NCBI GenBank assembly: GCA_947501565.1
Contig: CANMWJ010000003.1
Span: forward strand, 186,001-250,000
Length of the DNA stretch: 64,000 bases
Direction: 5' to 3'
Source of the DNA: an uncultured Marinobacterium sp.
Lineage (GTDB): Bacteria; Pseudomonadota; Gammaproteobacteria; Pseudomonadales; Balneatricaceae
In this document: positions 25,222-34,010 of the stretch, piece after piece
How positions within the stretch are numbered: the stretch's first letter is position 1
Layout of the letters: the number at the start of each line of letters is the position of its first letter
The notes under the pieces: model-generated
Told to the model about the DNA's origin: nothing
The model's input: only the letters and a program-made list of their open reading frames with translations
Databases searched by the model: none
Translations under genes and position numbers: made by a program

Positions 25222-26517
25222 GTGAAAACAGCACAGTTACTGACCGCCTCCACCCTGCTGGCCGTTGCGCTGCAGGGTACACAGGCACATGCTGCCGCGC
25301 TGGCGGATATATACCAGCAGGCACTGGCCAACGACCCGCAGCTGAAATCGGCTGAAGCCACTTACCTGGCTGGCAGCGAAGCGGATGATCAGGCACGCGC
25401 CGGCTTACTGCCAAACATATCCCTGTCTGCCAACACCACCTGGAACGAGTCAGACCGCACGGACTTTAACAACAACGGTTACACCGTTTCTCTTAGCCAG
25501 CCGCTGTTCAACGCCTCCACCTGGTTCACTTTTAAGCAGAGTGAGTTCCAGACCGAGCAGGCACGCCTGGTGTTCGAACAGTCCCAGCAGAATCTGATTG
25601 TGCGCGTGGTTGAGGCTTACCTGAACGTTCTGCGTGCACAGAACAACCTGGAAACCAACCAGGCACAGGAGCGTGCGATCAAACGCCGTCTGGATCAGGT
25701 TAACGCTCAGTTTGAAGTCGGTCTGATCGCAATCACCGACGTACAGGAAGCGCAGGCATCTTACGACAACGCGCGTGTAGCACGTATCGAAGCAGAAGGT
25801 GCACTGGATAACAGCTACGAAGCGCTGGAACGTCTGACCGGTGGCGAAGTGGGTAAAGCAGACCTGCTCAGCGCCGACTACCCGGTGGAAACCCCACAGC
25901 CGGAAACCGCTCAGCCTTGGCTGGATAAAGCGTGGCGCGGTAACCTGAGCCTACGCACCGCCGCAGCGGCAGTAGATGCTGCACGACAGGCTGCGCGCGT
26001 AGCCCGTTCCGGCCACCTGCCAACTCTGAGCCTGACCGCCAGCTATGATTCCGACAACGGTACAGCAACCTCATCGGATACCACCGAAACCTCCTCTCTG
26101 GGTCTGACCTTCAGCATGCCGCTCTACAGCGGTGGCGCGACCAGCTCCCAGACCCGTCAGGCAGAGCAGCAGCTGATCGCCGCGCAGCAGGATCGTGAGG
26201 ATGCTCAGCGTGCAGTGACCCAATCCACCCGTAGCCTGCTGCGCGACCTGCGCACTGACGTGCTGAGTGTGGAAGCACGTCAGCAGAGCATTAAATCCAG
26301 TGAAACCGCGCTGAAAGCGACCGAAGAGGGCTTCAACGTCGGTACCCGTAACGTAGTAGACGTGCTTGAGGCGGAGCAGCAACTCTACCGCGCGCAGCGC
26401 GACTACGCAGAAGCGCGTTTCGACTATGTCTTCAACCTGTTCAGCTTCAAACAGCAGATCGGCACCCTAAGCCCGGATGATCTGAACGCACTGGACCAGT
26501 GGCTGGAGCAGCAGTAA
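25222..26517 (+). CDS. TolC family outer membrane efflux channel
   Basis: A 431-residue outer-membrane protein. The signal peptide is residues 1-24 (TASTLLAVALQGTQAHAA), followed by two TolC repeats rich in long amphipathic helices (LADIYQQALANDPQLKSAEA; SSETALKATEEGFNVGTRNV followed by VDVLEAEQQLY). The GTG at 25222 is taken as start, with AAAGGAAG six bases ahead; a TTG six codons earlier is possible but would lengthen the signal peptide. It completes the tetR-MFP-RND-tolC operon. Confidence 0.92.
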   Translation: MKTAQLLTASTLLAVALQGTQAHAAALADIYQQALANDPQLKSAEATYLAGSEADDQARAGLLPNISLSANTTWNESDRTDFNNNGYTVSLSQPLFNASTWFTFKQSEFQTEQARLVFEQSQQNLIVRVVEAYLNVLRAQNNLETNQAQERAIKRRLDQVNAQFEVGLIAITDVQEAQASYDNARVARIEAEGALDNSYEALERLTGGEVGKADLLSADYPVETPQPETAQPWLDKAWRGNLSLRTAAAAVDAARQAARVARSGHLPTLSLTASYDSDNGTATSSDTTETSSLGLTFSMPLYSGGATSSQTRQAEQQLIAAQQDREDAQRAVTQSTRSLLRDLRTDVLSVEARQQSIKSSETALKATEEGFNVGTRNVVDVLEAEQQLYRAQRDYAEARFDYVFNLFSFKQQIGTLSPDDLNALDQWLEQQ

Positions 26518-26542
26518 CCGCTGCTCACAAACAGTAACAGTC

Positions 26543-26569
26543 AAAACGGCGACCTTGGGTCGCCGTTTT
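26543..26569 (+). terminator. Terminator of the efflux operon
   Basis: AAAACGGCGACC, loop TTG, GGTCGCCGTTTT, then Ts. It is a perfect 12-base-pair stem. Confidence 0.92.
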
Positions 26570-26572
26570 TAT

Positions 26573-27040
26573 TTACCGTTCGTGGGCATGGAATGAATGA
26601 TAGAAACACCCCAGCACCCTATTGGCTAAGATCTCCGAGCCATATTCCAACACTCCGTCGTTTAGCGTAAAGATAGGCGTTGCACTGCCCTTTGAATCTA
26701 CAGCACGAAGCGGACATTCATGCCTCCTGCCTGGCAGGGGCAGCGCTTTGCGCAGTCCTTCCAAAATGCGACTCCAGCCAATACGCGCTTTCCAAAGTTT
26801 TCCGTCGATCCAAACGCTGTAGCAATCAATCCGCGAGGTGCGATATAGTTCCAAGCGGTGGGTAACCGGAGTACCCGAATCAAAGTCTGTGATCTCGATC
26901 ACCCTGCGAAGAGCAGGCAGTTCAGGCGGATATGTATCAGGATGATGACCTCGCTCCTCAAGCCTTTTCCTTTCTTTTGCCGCCCGTGCTCTCGCCATGC
27001 GATCGACTTGGTCTTGGTACTTCCGTGTTCTTCGGCACAT
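26573..27040 (-). CDS. Hypothetical protein, helical N-terminus
   Basis: A 155-residue soluble protein. It begins MCRRTRKYQDQVDRMARARA, a highly basic helix, and continues with a small beta-rich part (VIEITDFDSGTPVTHRLELY, then RTSRIDCYSVWIDGKLWK) and a basic patch near the middle. I recall similar hypothetical proteins in Pseudomonas but know no function. An ATG 14 codons upstream is possible; 27040 is preferred because of GGATGGG upstream and the compact start. It lies at the left boundary of the AT-rich defence-like island. Confidence 0.6.
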   Translation of the reverse strand: MCRRTRKYQDQVDRMARARAAKERKRLEERGHHPDTYPPELPALRRVIEITDFDSGTPVTHRLELYRTSRIDCYSVWIDGKLWKARIGWSRILEGLRKALPLPGRRHECPLRAVDSKGSATPIFTLNDGVLEYGSEILANRVLGCFYHSFHAHER

Positions 27041-27193
27041 AAAATTTACCCATCCTTGGATAATAAATATCGAACCTTGCAAGGTAGCAAAGCTTGCACG
27101 GGCCGGCTATTAAAATTTTAGGTGCTGCACCTCAAAATCCGTTCGGCGACTTATTGATCCTTTAAAAACTTAATTCAATGGATGTAAATATTA

Positions 27194-28771
27194 ATGAATT
27201 TCAAAGTTATTCCACGTGAAAAACGCATACCGGAAAAAGGCGTTAATCAAGCGTATTTAAAGATAGATCACTGGAATGATTTTTCATTCGTTACAATGTT
27301 CTATTTGTCAGTGCATGACCAAAAAGGAAACCTCCATGGGATTGGAAGAATTAAAATAGGATTTAAGGGACAAGATACATCCATTTCAACATACGAGAAA
27401 TTGGAAAATGAATTCACAAAACTCGGTGATGAATTTTTTTCAGTTGGTGAGAGTTTGGATTTCTATAAAGGGCTATCCGGTTTACCTAAAAAGCTGAAAG
27501 AAAAGCTACTTTCTTGTTTAAATGACATTGTATTTAAGCCAGAGCTAATTGATGATATTCAAGAGGAGGAGGTTTTCAGAACCTCTCTTCTGAGAGATAC
27601 CAGTTTAACATCAATTAAAGGCCAGTTTCATAGGGTTCTTTATGGAAAGGCGGAGCTGACGAACTTTAAATTCGCATTCGAACGACCAAAAAGTGAAGAT
27701 ATGACATCTATTAGACTAGACTTCGATGTGATAGAGAGCTCAACACCAAGCACAAATATTCATGCTTTAATCGGGAGAAATGGATCTGGAAAAACGACAA
27801 TTTTAAACGGAATGATTCAAGCAGTCATGAGCCCAAATGATACCATTGGCCAATTTATTGATACGGAACGCCGAAGAGAAAGACCGATAGAGAACGACTA
27901 TTTTAGCAGTTTAATTTCTGTAGCTTTTAGCGCTTTCGACCCCTTCGACCCTCCTGAAGAGCAACCTGACCCAAGTAAAGGTACGTGTTACTTTTATGTA
28001 GGTCTAAAAAACAGAGATAAGCAAGGTAGCCTTAGAACAATACCCGAGCTAAGGGCTGACTTTGTTCAGCATTTAGTTGATTGCTTTAGAAAAAAAGACA
28101 AGTTGGTTCTGTGGCGTGAAGCTATTAATAAATTAGGAACGGATGAAAATTTTGAATCTGTTGGATTAATTGAGCTGGAGGATGTTTACAAACAGTTGAG
28201 AGAAAAAAAGAAGCAGGAGCAAGTAGATAGCAAAGAGTTTCGGAGGTTATATCTTCTTGAAATAGAAAGTTATTTAACAAGCTTAAGCTCAGGCCATTCT
28301 ATTGTTTTGTTTACAATTACTAAAATTATTTCAGTCATAGAAGAAAAAGCACTTGTTTTGATCGATGAGCCAGAAAGTCATTTGCATCCACCATTATTAT
28401 CAGCCTTTATAAGAACGCTTAGTGAGTTGCTTTTCGATCTAAATGGCGTTGCTATCATTGCTACACACTCCCCTGTTCTTCTACAAGAAGTACCACAATC
28501 ATGTGTTTGGAAGGTTAATCGAGTGGGTGATACTTTGAAGCCTTATAGGCCGGAAATAGAAACTTTTGGTGAAAATGTAGGAGTGTTAACGAGAGAGGTC
28601 TTCGGTTTGGAAGTGGTAACGTCTGGCTACCATAGCTTGATATCAAAAGCTGTAGATTCAGGAAAGACATATGAAAAAATTATTAAAGATTACGAAAATA
28701 AATTAGGACTTGAGGCTCGATCCATTCTAAAAGCAATGATACTTCATCGCGATAAAGGGTTAAAACAGTGA
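27194..28771 (+). CDS. AAA family ATPase of an AAA/HNH pair (Septu PtuA-like)
   Basis: A 525-residue soluble ABC/RecF-type ATPase. Walker A GRNGSGKTT is at about residues 194-202. Walker B reads ALVLIDEPESHLHPP near residue 390, and the switch histidine is in IIATHSPVLLQEVP near 424. Unusually, about 185 residues precede Walker A, starting with a beta-rich region (YLKIDHWNDFSFVTMFYLSV). Classical PtuA has Walker A near its N-terminus, so this is a variant. Its stop overlaps the start of an HNH nuclease gene. The gene is much richer in A and T than its flanks, a sign of horizontal transfer. By family logic it would sense phage and license the nuclease; this is inference. Confidence 0.82.
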   Translation: MNFKVIPREKRIPEKGVNQAYLKIDHWNDFSFVTMFYLSVHDQKGNLHGIGRIKIGFKGQDTSISTYEKLENEFTKLGDEFFSVGESLDFYKGLSGLPKKLKEKLLSCLNDIVFKPELIDDIQEEEVFRTSLLRDTSLTSIKGQFHRVLYGKAELTNFKFAFERPKSEDMTSIRLDFDVIESSTPSTNIHALIGRNGSGKTTILNGMIQAVMSPNDTIGQFIDTERRRERPIENDYFSSLISVAFSAFDPFDPPEEQPDPSKGTCYFYVGLKNRDKQGSLRTIPELRADFVQHLVDCFRKKDKLVLWREAINKLGTDENFESVGLIELEDVYKQLREKKKQEQVDSKEFRRLYLLEIESYLTSLSSGHSIVLFTITKIISVIEEKALVLIDEPESHLHPPLLSAFIRTLSELLFDLNGVAIIATHSPVLLQEVPQSCVWKVNRVGDTLKPYRPEIETFGENVGVLTREVFGLEVVTSGYHSLISKAVDSGKTYEKIIKDYENKLGLEARSILKAMILHRDKGLKQ

Positions 28772-29646
28772 AAAAACTAGATTACCCTTTATATGAGTTT
28801 GAGGACGTTCTAGAAACATGTGCTTCAGGTATGAGGCAGGTAAATGTAAGGACTGATTTTCGGTCTATTATCCCCCAGCTTGTTGATTTAGGTTTGCAAT
28901 ATGAGGAATTGATAGAAAATGGAGAGCTATATAGCTTTCCCAGAACTGAAAACCTGACAAGAACAACTGTTGTTATACCTCCATTAACCAAATCAAAACT
29001 GGTTAATTTGTATGAGAATAATCTTCGAAATAAAGAAAAGCCAGCAAGAAGTATATATGAGTCGCTATTAGCGTCTACAAATGAAAAATGTCCATTTTGT
29101 GGAGATATTGGGCATCCTAAAAATCTAGATCACTTTTTGCCTTTGGCCCACTATCCTCAATTCTCTGTCATGCCAGTAAATTTGATACCGGCGTGTCGCG
29201 ATTGCAATATGGGAGAGAAAGGAGATGACTTTGCTGATCAAGCCGAAGATCAAATACTACACCCTTATTTAGATAAAGATATATTTTTTAATCAGCAGTG
29301 GGTACACGCCCGATATATCAATGATGGTGATGGATCAGTAGAGTATTATGTTCAACCTCCTGCTGAGTGGCAGGAGGTTGATAAAGCTAGAGTTAATAAA
29401 CACTTCAGTGATTTTGACTTGGCCCGAAGATATAGTATCGAAGCGGGTAAACACCTAAGCGAACTAATTGATCAAAGAGATTCTTTCTATAAGGTAATGG
29501 GGAGAAAGATTCCATTAGAAGAATTAACAGAAGATCTAGTTGAGGTTTTGTTTACCCCACTAATCGAGGGGGGGGCATTCGTTAATCATTGGAAAAAAGT
29601 GATGTATATAGCATTGTCAATGTCCCAAGAGTTTTTGGTGCCCTAG
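28768..29646 (+). CDS. HNH endonuclease of an AAA/HNH pair (Septu PtuB-like)
   Basis: A 292-residue protein with a treble-clef HNH site. A CPFCG knuckle sits at about residues 108-112, the catalytic DHFLPLAHYPQ follows near 120, then NLIPACRDCNMGEKGDD holds the asparagine and the second CxxC at about 142-145. The C-terminal half contains a helical segment (VNKHFSDFDLARRYSIEAGK) common to HNH partners of AAA ATPases. It starts at GTG inside the ATPase stop (four-base overlap), so the two proteins are translationally coupled. Likely activity: DNA or tRNA cleavage when activated by the ATPase, by analogy with Septu; not shown here. Confidence 0.82.
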   Translation: MKKLDYPLYEFEDVLETCASGMRQVNVRTDFRSIIPQLVDLGLQYEELIENGELYSFPRTENLTRTTVVIPPLTKSKLVNLYENNLRNKEKPARSIYESLLASTNEKCPFCGDIGHPKNLDHFLPLAHYPQFSVMPVNLIPACRDCNMGEKGDDFADQAEDQILHPYLDKDIFFNQQWVHARYINDGDGSVEYYVQPPAEWQEVDKARVNKHFSDFDLARRYSIEAGKHLSELIDQRDSFYKVMGRKIPLEELTEDLVEVLFTPLIEGGAFVNHWKKVMYIALSMSQEFLVP

Positions 29647-29744
29647 TAATTGATAGATACTTAATACAGTGCACCTAACAAGTCAAATCACACGGATGCT
29701 GCATAGCTGCACCGGTGTTTGAAGCGTTAAGCAGCAGGTGAATC

Positions 29745-30050
29745 ATGGAAGATAGGGACGCTGAAGATAAGTACAGAGGATCTAATGACAAACTCGCTCT
29801 GTTAGAAGCATTAGCATCTTGGTTTGCTTTAGGCGGCCCAATAACCTGGTTGCCAGCGCTAAGCCACAATATCGACAAGCATGCAGGTATACAAACTATA
29901 TACACCTCGTGGTTATCATGGTTTGCTCTCTTGCTGAGTATTTCTTTTATCTATGTACACAGCAATTGGTTTACTAGAGTATTATTCGGCGGCAACTTTT
30001 TGATCTGGCTAGGTAGTGTTGGTTGGGTCTGGTACAAACTTACTCTGTGA
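29745..30050 (+). CDS. Small three-helix membrane protein of unknown function
   Basis: A 101-residue protein with a charged cytosolic start (MEDRDAEDKYRGSNDKLALL) and three predicted membrane helices at about residues 25-42, 54-72 and 78-97, rich in tryptophan. A GGTG-type ribosome binding site lies six bases ahead. It lies about 100 bases after the HNH gene, so it could be a third member of the same locus or an independent passenger. The family is not recognised. Confidence 0.55.
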   Translation: MEDRDAEDKYRGSNDKLALLEALASWFALGGPITWLPALSHNIDKHAGIQTIYTSWLSWFALLLSISFIYVHSNWFTRVLFGGNFLIWLGSVGWVWYKLTL

Positions 30051-30055
30051 GGAGA

Positions 30056-30096
30056 AGCCTGCTTAAAAAGCGTTCAAAAACGCCAGCAAGCAGGCT
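30056..30096. repeat. Nested palindrome at the right edge of the island
   Basis: AGCCTGCTT (30056-30064) pairs with AAGCAGGCT (30088-30096), enclosing GCGTT (30070-30074) with AACGC (30079-30083). It directly follows the stop of the small membrane gene. It may be a terminator or a boundary relic; no matching left-hand sequence was found. Confidence 0.6.
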
Positions 30097-30261
30097 GGAC
30101 CTCATGGGCGTTCTCCTGGACAAAAATCCACCTACCTCAGGCGTAGGAAAAGTAAATGGCCTGCCTGAGAGTCGCCGTTTTTCCGTCCGGTCATGATCTG
30201 CTGTCATCAAAAACCGCCATACTATCGCTATACCGAAATCAGAAATCTGCAGGAGCAACCG

Positions 30262-30618
30262 ATGTCAGACGGCTATCTGATCCCCCCCGATGCACACCAA
30301 AACAAGGATGCGAAAAAATACGCACAGTGGGTGTACGCATTACAGGCGCTGGCCTTTTTCTTCGCCATCACCTACTTCGTTGCTATCGTGCTGAACTACG
30401 TCAAAAAAGCGGACATGCGCGGCACCATTGCGGAATCTCACTTCCGCTGGCAGATCCGTACCTTCTGGTTCAGCATTCTCTGGGCGTTTATCGGCACCTT
30501 CTCCGCTGTCGTGGGAATCGGATATCTGGTTCTGTTTGCTAACGCCATCTGGATTATCTACCGCATCGTCAAAGGTTGGCTGGCCCTGAACGAGGGTAAG
30601 GAGATGTACCGCAGTTAA
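30262..30618 (+). CDS. DUF4870-like small membrane protein
   Basis: A 118-residue protein with three membrane helices (VYALQALAFFFAITYFVAIV; FWFSILWAFIGTFSAVVGIG; YLVLFANAIWIIYRIVKGW). The conserved SHFRWQIRTFWF between helix 1 and helix 2 is typical of this family of small integral membrane proteins. The ATG at 30262 has GGAG six bases ahead; the upstream open frame is not used. Function unknown. Confidence 0.8.
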   Translation: MSDGYLIPPDAHQNKDAKKYAQWVYALQALAFFFAITYFVAIVLNYVKKADMRGTIAESHFRWQIRTFWFSILWAFIGTFSAVVGIGYLVLFANAIWIIYRIVKGWLALNEGKEMYRS

Positions 30619-30723
30619 TCATCTGGGGAGCCTTCTGGATAAGGCGAGCAATACGCCACACTTGCACCATACTTAGACCATAGTAAGCAGTGAACACATA
30701 TGCTCTGAGTTGAGGATACTGCC

Positions 30724-30927
30724 ATGTCCAGAACCATCACAGTTTCGAACGATGTATACGCAGCAATTGTGGCGCGCAGACTCAGCAAGGAAGAGACCGA
30801 AAGCGCCATCTTAAGCCGGATTCTGGTGCGTGCGGGCAGCGCCCGAGAGGTGCACGCCAACGCCCATCAGGATACCGACGACGCCCACCTGATCCTGGAT
30901 AGCGATATGGACCATATCGCGGAATAA
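30724..30927 (+). CDS. Small protein with a ribbon-helix-helix-like start
   Basis: A 67-residue acidic protein. The first half, SRTITVSNDVYAAIVARRLS followed by KEETESAILSRILVRAGS, has the strand-helix-helix pattern of a ribbon-helix-helix DNA-binding protein. The tail is acidic and histidine-rich (HANAHQDTDDAHLILDSDMD). No toxin partner follows. Its own terminator lies 22 bases downstream. The family is not recognised. Confidence 0.6.
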   Translation: MSRTITVSNDVYAAIVARRLSKEETESAILSRILVRAGSAREVHANAHQDTDDAHLILDSDMDHIAE

Positions 30928-30948
30928 GCGGCCGTAAACGACTGAATC

Positions 30949-30972
30949 AACCCGTCCTGCCGGACGGGTTTT
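30949..30972 (+). terminator. Terminator of the small RHH-like gene
   Basis: AACCCGTCC, loop TGCC, GGACGGGTT, then TT. Confidence 0.85.
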
Positions 30973-31012
30973 CAGTATCCGAAGCCCGCTTTTCAATCTG
31001 TTCAGCCCCCAC

Positions 31013-31060
31013 TTTCAACAAAAACTATAAACAGACTCCATTTTCCGCCCAATTATCAGC
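31013..31060 (+). promoter_or_regulatory. 48-bp control module upstream of the LLM gene (copy B)
   Basis: It aligns without gaps to 33910-33957 at 37 of 48 positions. Shared words are TTTCAA, AAA, CTATAAAC and AATTATCA. It ends 90 bases before the LLM start codon. The palindromic centre (AAAC...TTTT) is less perfect than in the other copy. Confidence 0.55.
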
Positions 31061-31149
31061 CAAACACCGCAGTGCTACATTGACGGTCAATATAGGGGGT
31101 CGGCAACAATACCTCCCTCCTACACAGGTGCTGCTGGACGGAGTTTTTA

Positions 31150-32115
31150 ATGCGACAAACGACCGATAACACACAATTTGCCACCATCAACCGGGGGTAC
31201 AACAACGTATTCCAACCGGGCCGCCTGACGCTGGGCCTGGTAGCGCCGCTGGAAAGTTATCCGGACAGCCCGGTACCCGAACTGCACCGCCATATCGAAC
31301 GCATTCAGCTGGCTGAGAGGCTGGGGTTTTCCGCCATCTGGCTAAGAGACGTACCCTTTAACGTACCCTCTTTTGGCGACGCCGGGCAGCTGTACGATCC
31401 TCTGGTATATCTGGGTTATCTTGCCGGGCAGACAGAGCACATCGCGTTGGGAGTCGCCAGCATCGTACTGCCGCTGCGTCACCCCGCTCATGTGGCCAAA
31501 GCCGCTGCAACCGCTGACCTGTTGTCGGGTGGGCGCCTGATCCTGGGTGTAGCCTCAGGCGACCGTCCGGAGGAGTATCCGGCGCTCAACCAAACCTTTG
31601 ATGACCGGGGTGAGCGGTTCCGCGCGGCGTTCGACTACATTCAGCAGATGAGGAAAGACAAACCAAGTTTCGAAAACCCTTATGGCCAGCCCGGTGGCGG
31701 TCTGGATATGCTCCCCAAACCACACAGCGGAAAACTGCCGCTGCTGATCACCGGCGGTAGTCAGCAAAGCCCCGACTGGCTGGCACAAAACGGGGACGGC
31801 TGGATGCTCTACCCACGGGAGGTCAGCCTGCAGGCACGGATCATCGGTGATTGGCGTGAACGCACAATTGCAGCGGGTCGATCGATCCAACCGGTGCTGC
31901 AGCCGCTCTATATCGACCTGACTGAAGACCCGGACAGACCTCCGCATCCGATCCATCTGGGTTTCCGCTTGGGTGTCCGCCATCTGCGTGCGCTCCTGAA
32001 AGCACTGGAGGAGATCGGCGTAAACCATGTGGCACTCAACCTGCGCTTTAACCAAGCGGACATCGAAACAACCCTGAAGCGCCTGGCGGACGAAGTGCTG
32101 CCAGATTTTGCTTAA
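31150..32115 (+). CDS. LLM class flavin-dependent oxidoreductase (TIGR03571-like)
   Basis: A 321-residue (beta/alpha)8-barrel protein of the bacterial luciferase-like monooxygenase class. Features: RIQLAERLGFSAIWLRDVPF near residues 50-70, HIALGVASIVLPLRHPAHVA and the GGRLILGVASGDRPEEYPAL block, all typical of the family. It would use a reduced flavin cofactor. It begins an operon-like pair with the SDR gene (44 bases apart). The shared 48-bp module suggests control by the nearby LysR. Substrate unknown. Confidence 0.86.
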   Translation: MRQTTDNTQFATINRGYNNVFQPGRLTLGLVAPLESYPDSPVPELHRHIERIQLAERLGFSAIWLRDVPFNVPSFGDAGQLYDPLVYLGYLAGQTEHIALGVASIVLPLRHPAHVAKAAATADLLSGGRLILGVASGDRPEEYPALNQTFDDRGERFRAAFDYIQQMRKDKPSFENPYGQPGGGLDMLPKPHSGKLPLLITGGSQQSPDWLAQNGDGWMLYPREVSLQARIIGDWRERTIAAGRSIQPVLQPLYIDLTEDPDRPPHPIHLGFRLGVRHLRALLKALEEIGVNHVALNLRFNQADIETTLKRLADEVLPDFA

Positions 32116-32159
32116 GCCCTTAGACAGGCTTCTAAGAAAAAGCGACGAGAGAGATAAAA

Positions 32160-32963
32160 ATGCAGAAAACCATTCTGATTACCGGCGCAACCGATGGTAT
32201 CGGCTTAGCCACCGCTAAGAAACTGGCTACCGAGGGGCATCACCTTCTCCTCCACGGTCGCAGTACAGACAAGCTGGATAAGGTACTGATGGCGTTATCT
32301 ACTCTACCCGGCGCAGGACAAATTGAAGGTTATGTCGCCGATCTGTCAGATCTGCAGCAGGTTGAGGCACTGGCTACGGCGATTGCCGGTCAGCATAAGC
32401 AACTGGACGTTCTGATCAACAACGCGGGTGTTTTTAAACTGCCTGAACCGATCACTGCCGCCGGTTTCGACAGTCGCTTCGTCGTCAATACACTGGCACC
32501 CTACCTGCTGACGCAACGCCTGAAGCAATTGCTCGGAACAACAGGGCGGATAGTAAACCTCTCTTCAGCCGCCCAAGCACCGGTTGATTCTGAAGCGTTA
32601 CGCGGCAACACACATCTGTCCGATGACTTCACCGCCTACGCTCAGAGCAAGCTGGCGATCACCATGTGGTCGCGGCACCTTGCGGCTCAGTTTGCGGATA
32701 CAGGTCCTGCCATTATTGCGGTCAATCCAGGCTCTCTGCTCGCTAGCAAGATGGTTAAAGAGGGTTTTGGCGTCGCGGGCAACGACCTGAGTATCGGCGC
32801 GGACATACTTATTCGCGCCGCCCTGTCGGAGGAGTTTGCCAGCGCATCCGGCCAGTATTTCGATAACGATGCGGGCTGTTTTGCCGATCCCCATACCGAT
32901 GCGCTGAACGCGGATAAGTGTGCACAGGTCGTTGAGACGATCGAATCCCTGCTGCCCCAGTAA
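32160..32963 (+). CDS. SDR family NAD(P)-dependent oxidoreductase
   Basis: A 267-residue short-chain dehydrogenase. The cofactor motif is [20 protein letters not shown] (TGxxxGIG form, residues 6-25). NNAGVF follows at about 88. The catalytic tetrad is Asn, Ser (in [11 protein letters not shown]), Tyr and Lys (in [12 protein letters not shown]). A C-terminal region resembles retinol-dehydrogenase-like SDRs. It follows the LLM gene and is convergent with the lysR gene. Substrate unknown. Confidence 0.9.
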   Translation: MQKTILITGATDGIGLATAKKLATEGHHLLLHGRSTDKLDKVLMALSTLPGAGQIEGYVADLSDLQQVEALATAIAGQHKQLDVLINNAGVFKLPEPITAAGFDSRFVVNTLAPYLLTQRLKQLLGTTGRIVNLSSAAQAPVDSEALRGNTHLSDDFTAYAQSKLAITMWSRHLAAQFADTGPAIIAVNPGSLLASKMVKEGFGVAGNDLSIGADILIRAALSEEFASASGQYFDNDAGCFADPHTDALNADKCAQVVETIESLLPQ

Positions 32964-32986
32964 ACGCGCGCAGCAGCGGCGGACAT

Positions 32987-33871
32987 TCACACCGGCAAGG
33001 TTTCGAACTGCTCGGCGAAGTAATCGATAAAAGCCCTCACCTTGGGGGCCAAAAGGCGCGAGCTGGGATACACCGCCCAGATCGCGGCATCAGAAATCAG
33101 GGGATAATCTTCCAATACCTGCACCAACGATCCCTCCTCCAGATGCTGGTAGGCGTTCCAGGTGGAGCAGACGGTGATCCCCAGTCCGGCCACGCTGGCG
33201 TCACGGATCGCTTCGCCGTTATCGGTGCGTAAACAGCCCTTCACCTTGATGCTCTGGCGGCCCTCCGGCGTATCAAACAGCCAGGACTCCAGCCCGATCA
33301 GGGTAATACACTGGTGGTTACGCAGCGCCTGCGGCGTTTCAGGTTCACCAAACTCAGCAAGATACTCGGGCGATGCACAGAGCACACGTCGCTCCGCCGC
33401 CAGCTTCCGCGCGATCAGCGTGGAGTCCTTCAATCCCGCATCCCGAATCGCCACGTCATATCCCCCCTCCACCAGATCGACCATGGTGTCGGTCAGGCGC
33501 AGGTCCAGCGACAACTGGGGATAACGATCCCTGAACCCTTTCAGCGCGGGAACCAGATGCATCCGTCCAAAGGAAGCAGGAGCCGTCACGCGCAGCGTAC
33601 CCTGAGGTTCGACCTCACCCGCGCCGACCGCCGCGCGTGCGGCTTCCACGCTGGCAAGCACCTCCTGCGCATGGGGCAGAAATGCCTCCCCCTCCTCCGT
33701 CAGCGATACTTTGCGCGTGGTGCGGTGGAGTAAGCGCACACCTAATCCCTGCTCCAGCTTACCGATATGGGCGCTGGCCACAGCTGGGGACAAACCCAGC
33801 TCCCGCCCCGCCATGCTGATGTTATGAGTCGTTGCCAGACGTACAAAGAGTTTCAGGTGTTCGATTTCCAT
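32987..33871 (-). CDS. LysR family transcriptional regulator
   Basis: A 294-residue LysR protein. The HTH is at residues 1-62 (LKLFVRLATTHNISMAGREL, then GLSPAVASAHIGKLEQGLGV), with an effector domain starting at about 90 (LRVTAPASFGRMHLVPALKG). The ATG at 33871 is preferred over an upstream ATG because AAGG is well placed and the family starts here. It diverges from the MDR gene at 34011. A perfect AAACTG-ATTG-CAGTTT palindrome lies between them, and a related module lies before the LLM gene, so it likely controls the surrounding oxidoreductases. Confidence 0.9.
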   Translation of the reverse strand: MEIEHLKLFVRLATTHNISMAGRELGLSPAVASAHIGKLEQGLGVRLLHRTTRKVSLTEEGEAFLPHAQEVLASVEAARAAVGAGEVEPQGTLRVTAPASFGRMHLVPALKGFRDRYPQLSLDLRLTDTMVDLVEGGYDVAIRDAGLKDSTLIARKLAAERRVLCASPEYLAEFGEPETPQALRNHQCITLIGLESWLFDTPEGRQSIKVKGCLRTDNGEAIRDASVAGLGITVCSTWNAYQHLEEGSLVQVLEDYPLISDAAIWAVYPSSRLLAPKVRAFIDYFAEQFETLPV

Positions 33872-33909
33872 ACATAACCTTCGGGTAATCACGCCAGCCC
33901 ACTGATCAC

Positions 33910-33957
33910 TTTCAATAAATTCTATAAACTGATTGCAGTTTAAGCCTAATTATCATC
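33910..33957 (+). promoter_or_regulatory. 48-bp control module in the lysR/MDR divergent region (copy A)
   Basis: It contains CTATAAAC and the perfect inverted repeat AAACTG-ATTG-CAGTTT (33926-33941), then AATTATCA. It matches 31013-31060 without gaps. It lies between the divergent start codons, 54 bases before the MDR start. Confidence 0.6.
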
Positions 33958-34010
33958 ACGATCACTCAAAAATAGAATACAACCATTGCAAACTTACAGA
34001 GGCATACAGA

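Noticed and set aside
23591-25414. A 607-codon open frame antisense to the RND permease
   Set aside because: It lies opposite a well-conserved gene and shows no domain pattern.
27040-30261. Integrase or att duplication for the AT-rich island
   Set aside because: No recombinase gene and no convincing direct repeat at the two edges could be found by eye.
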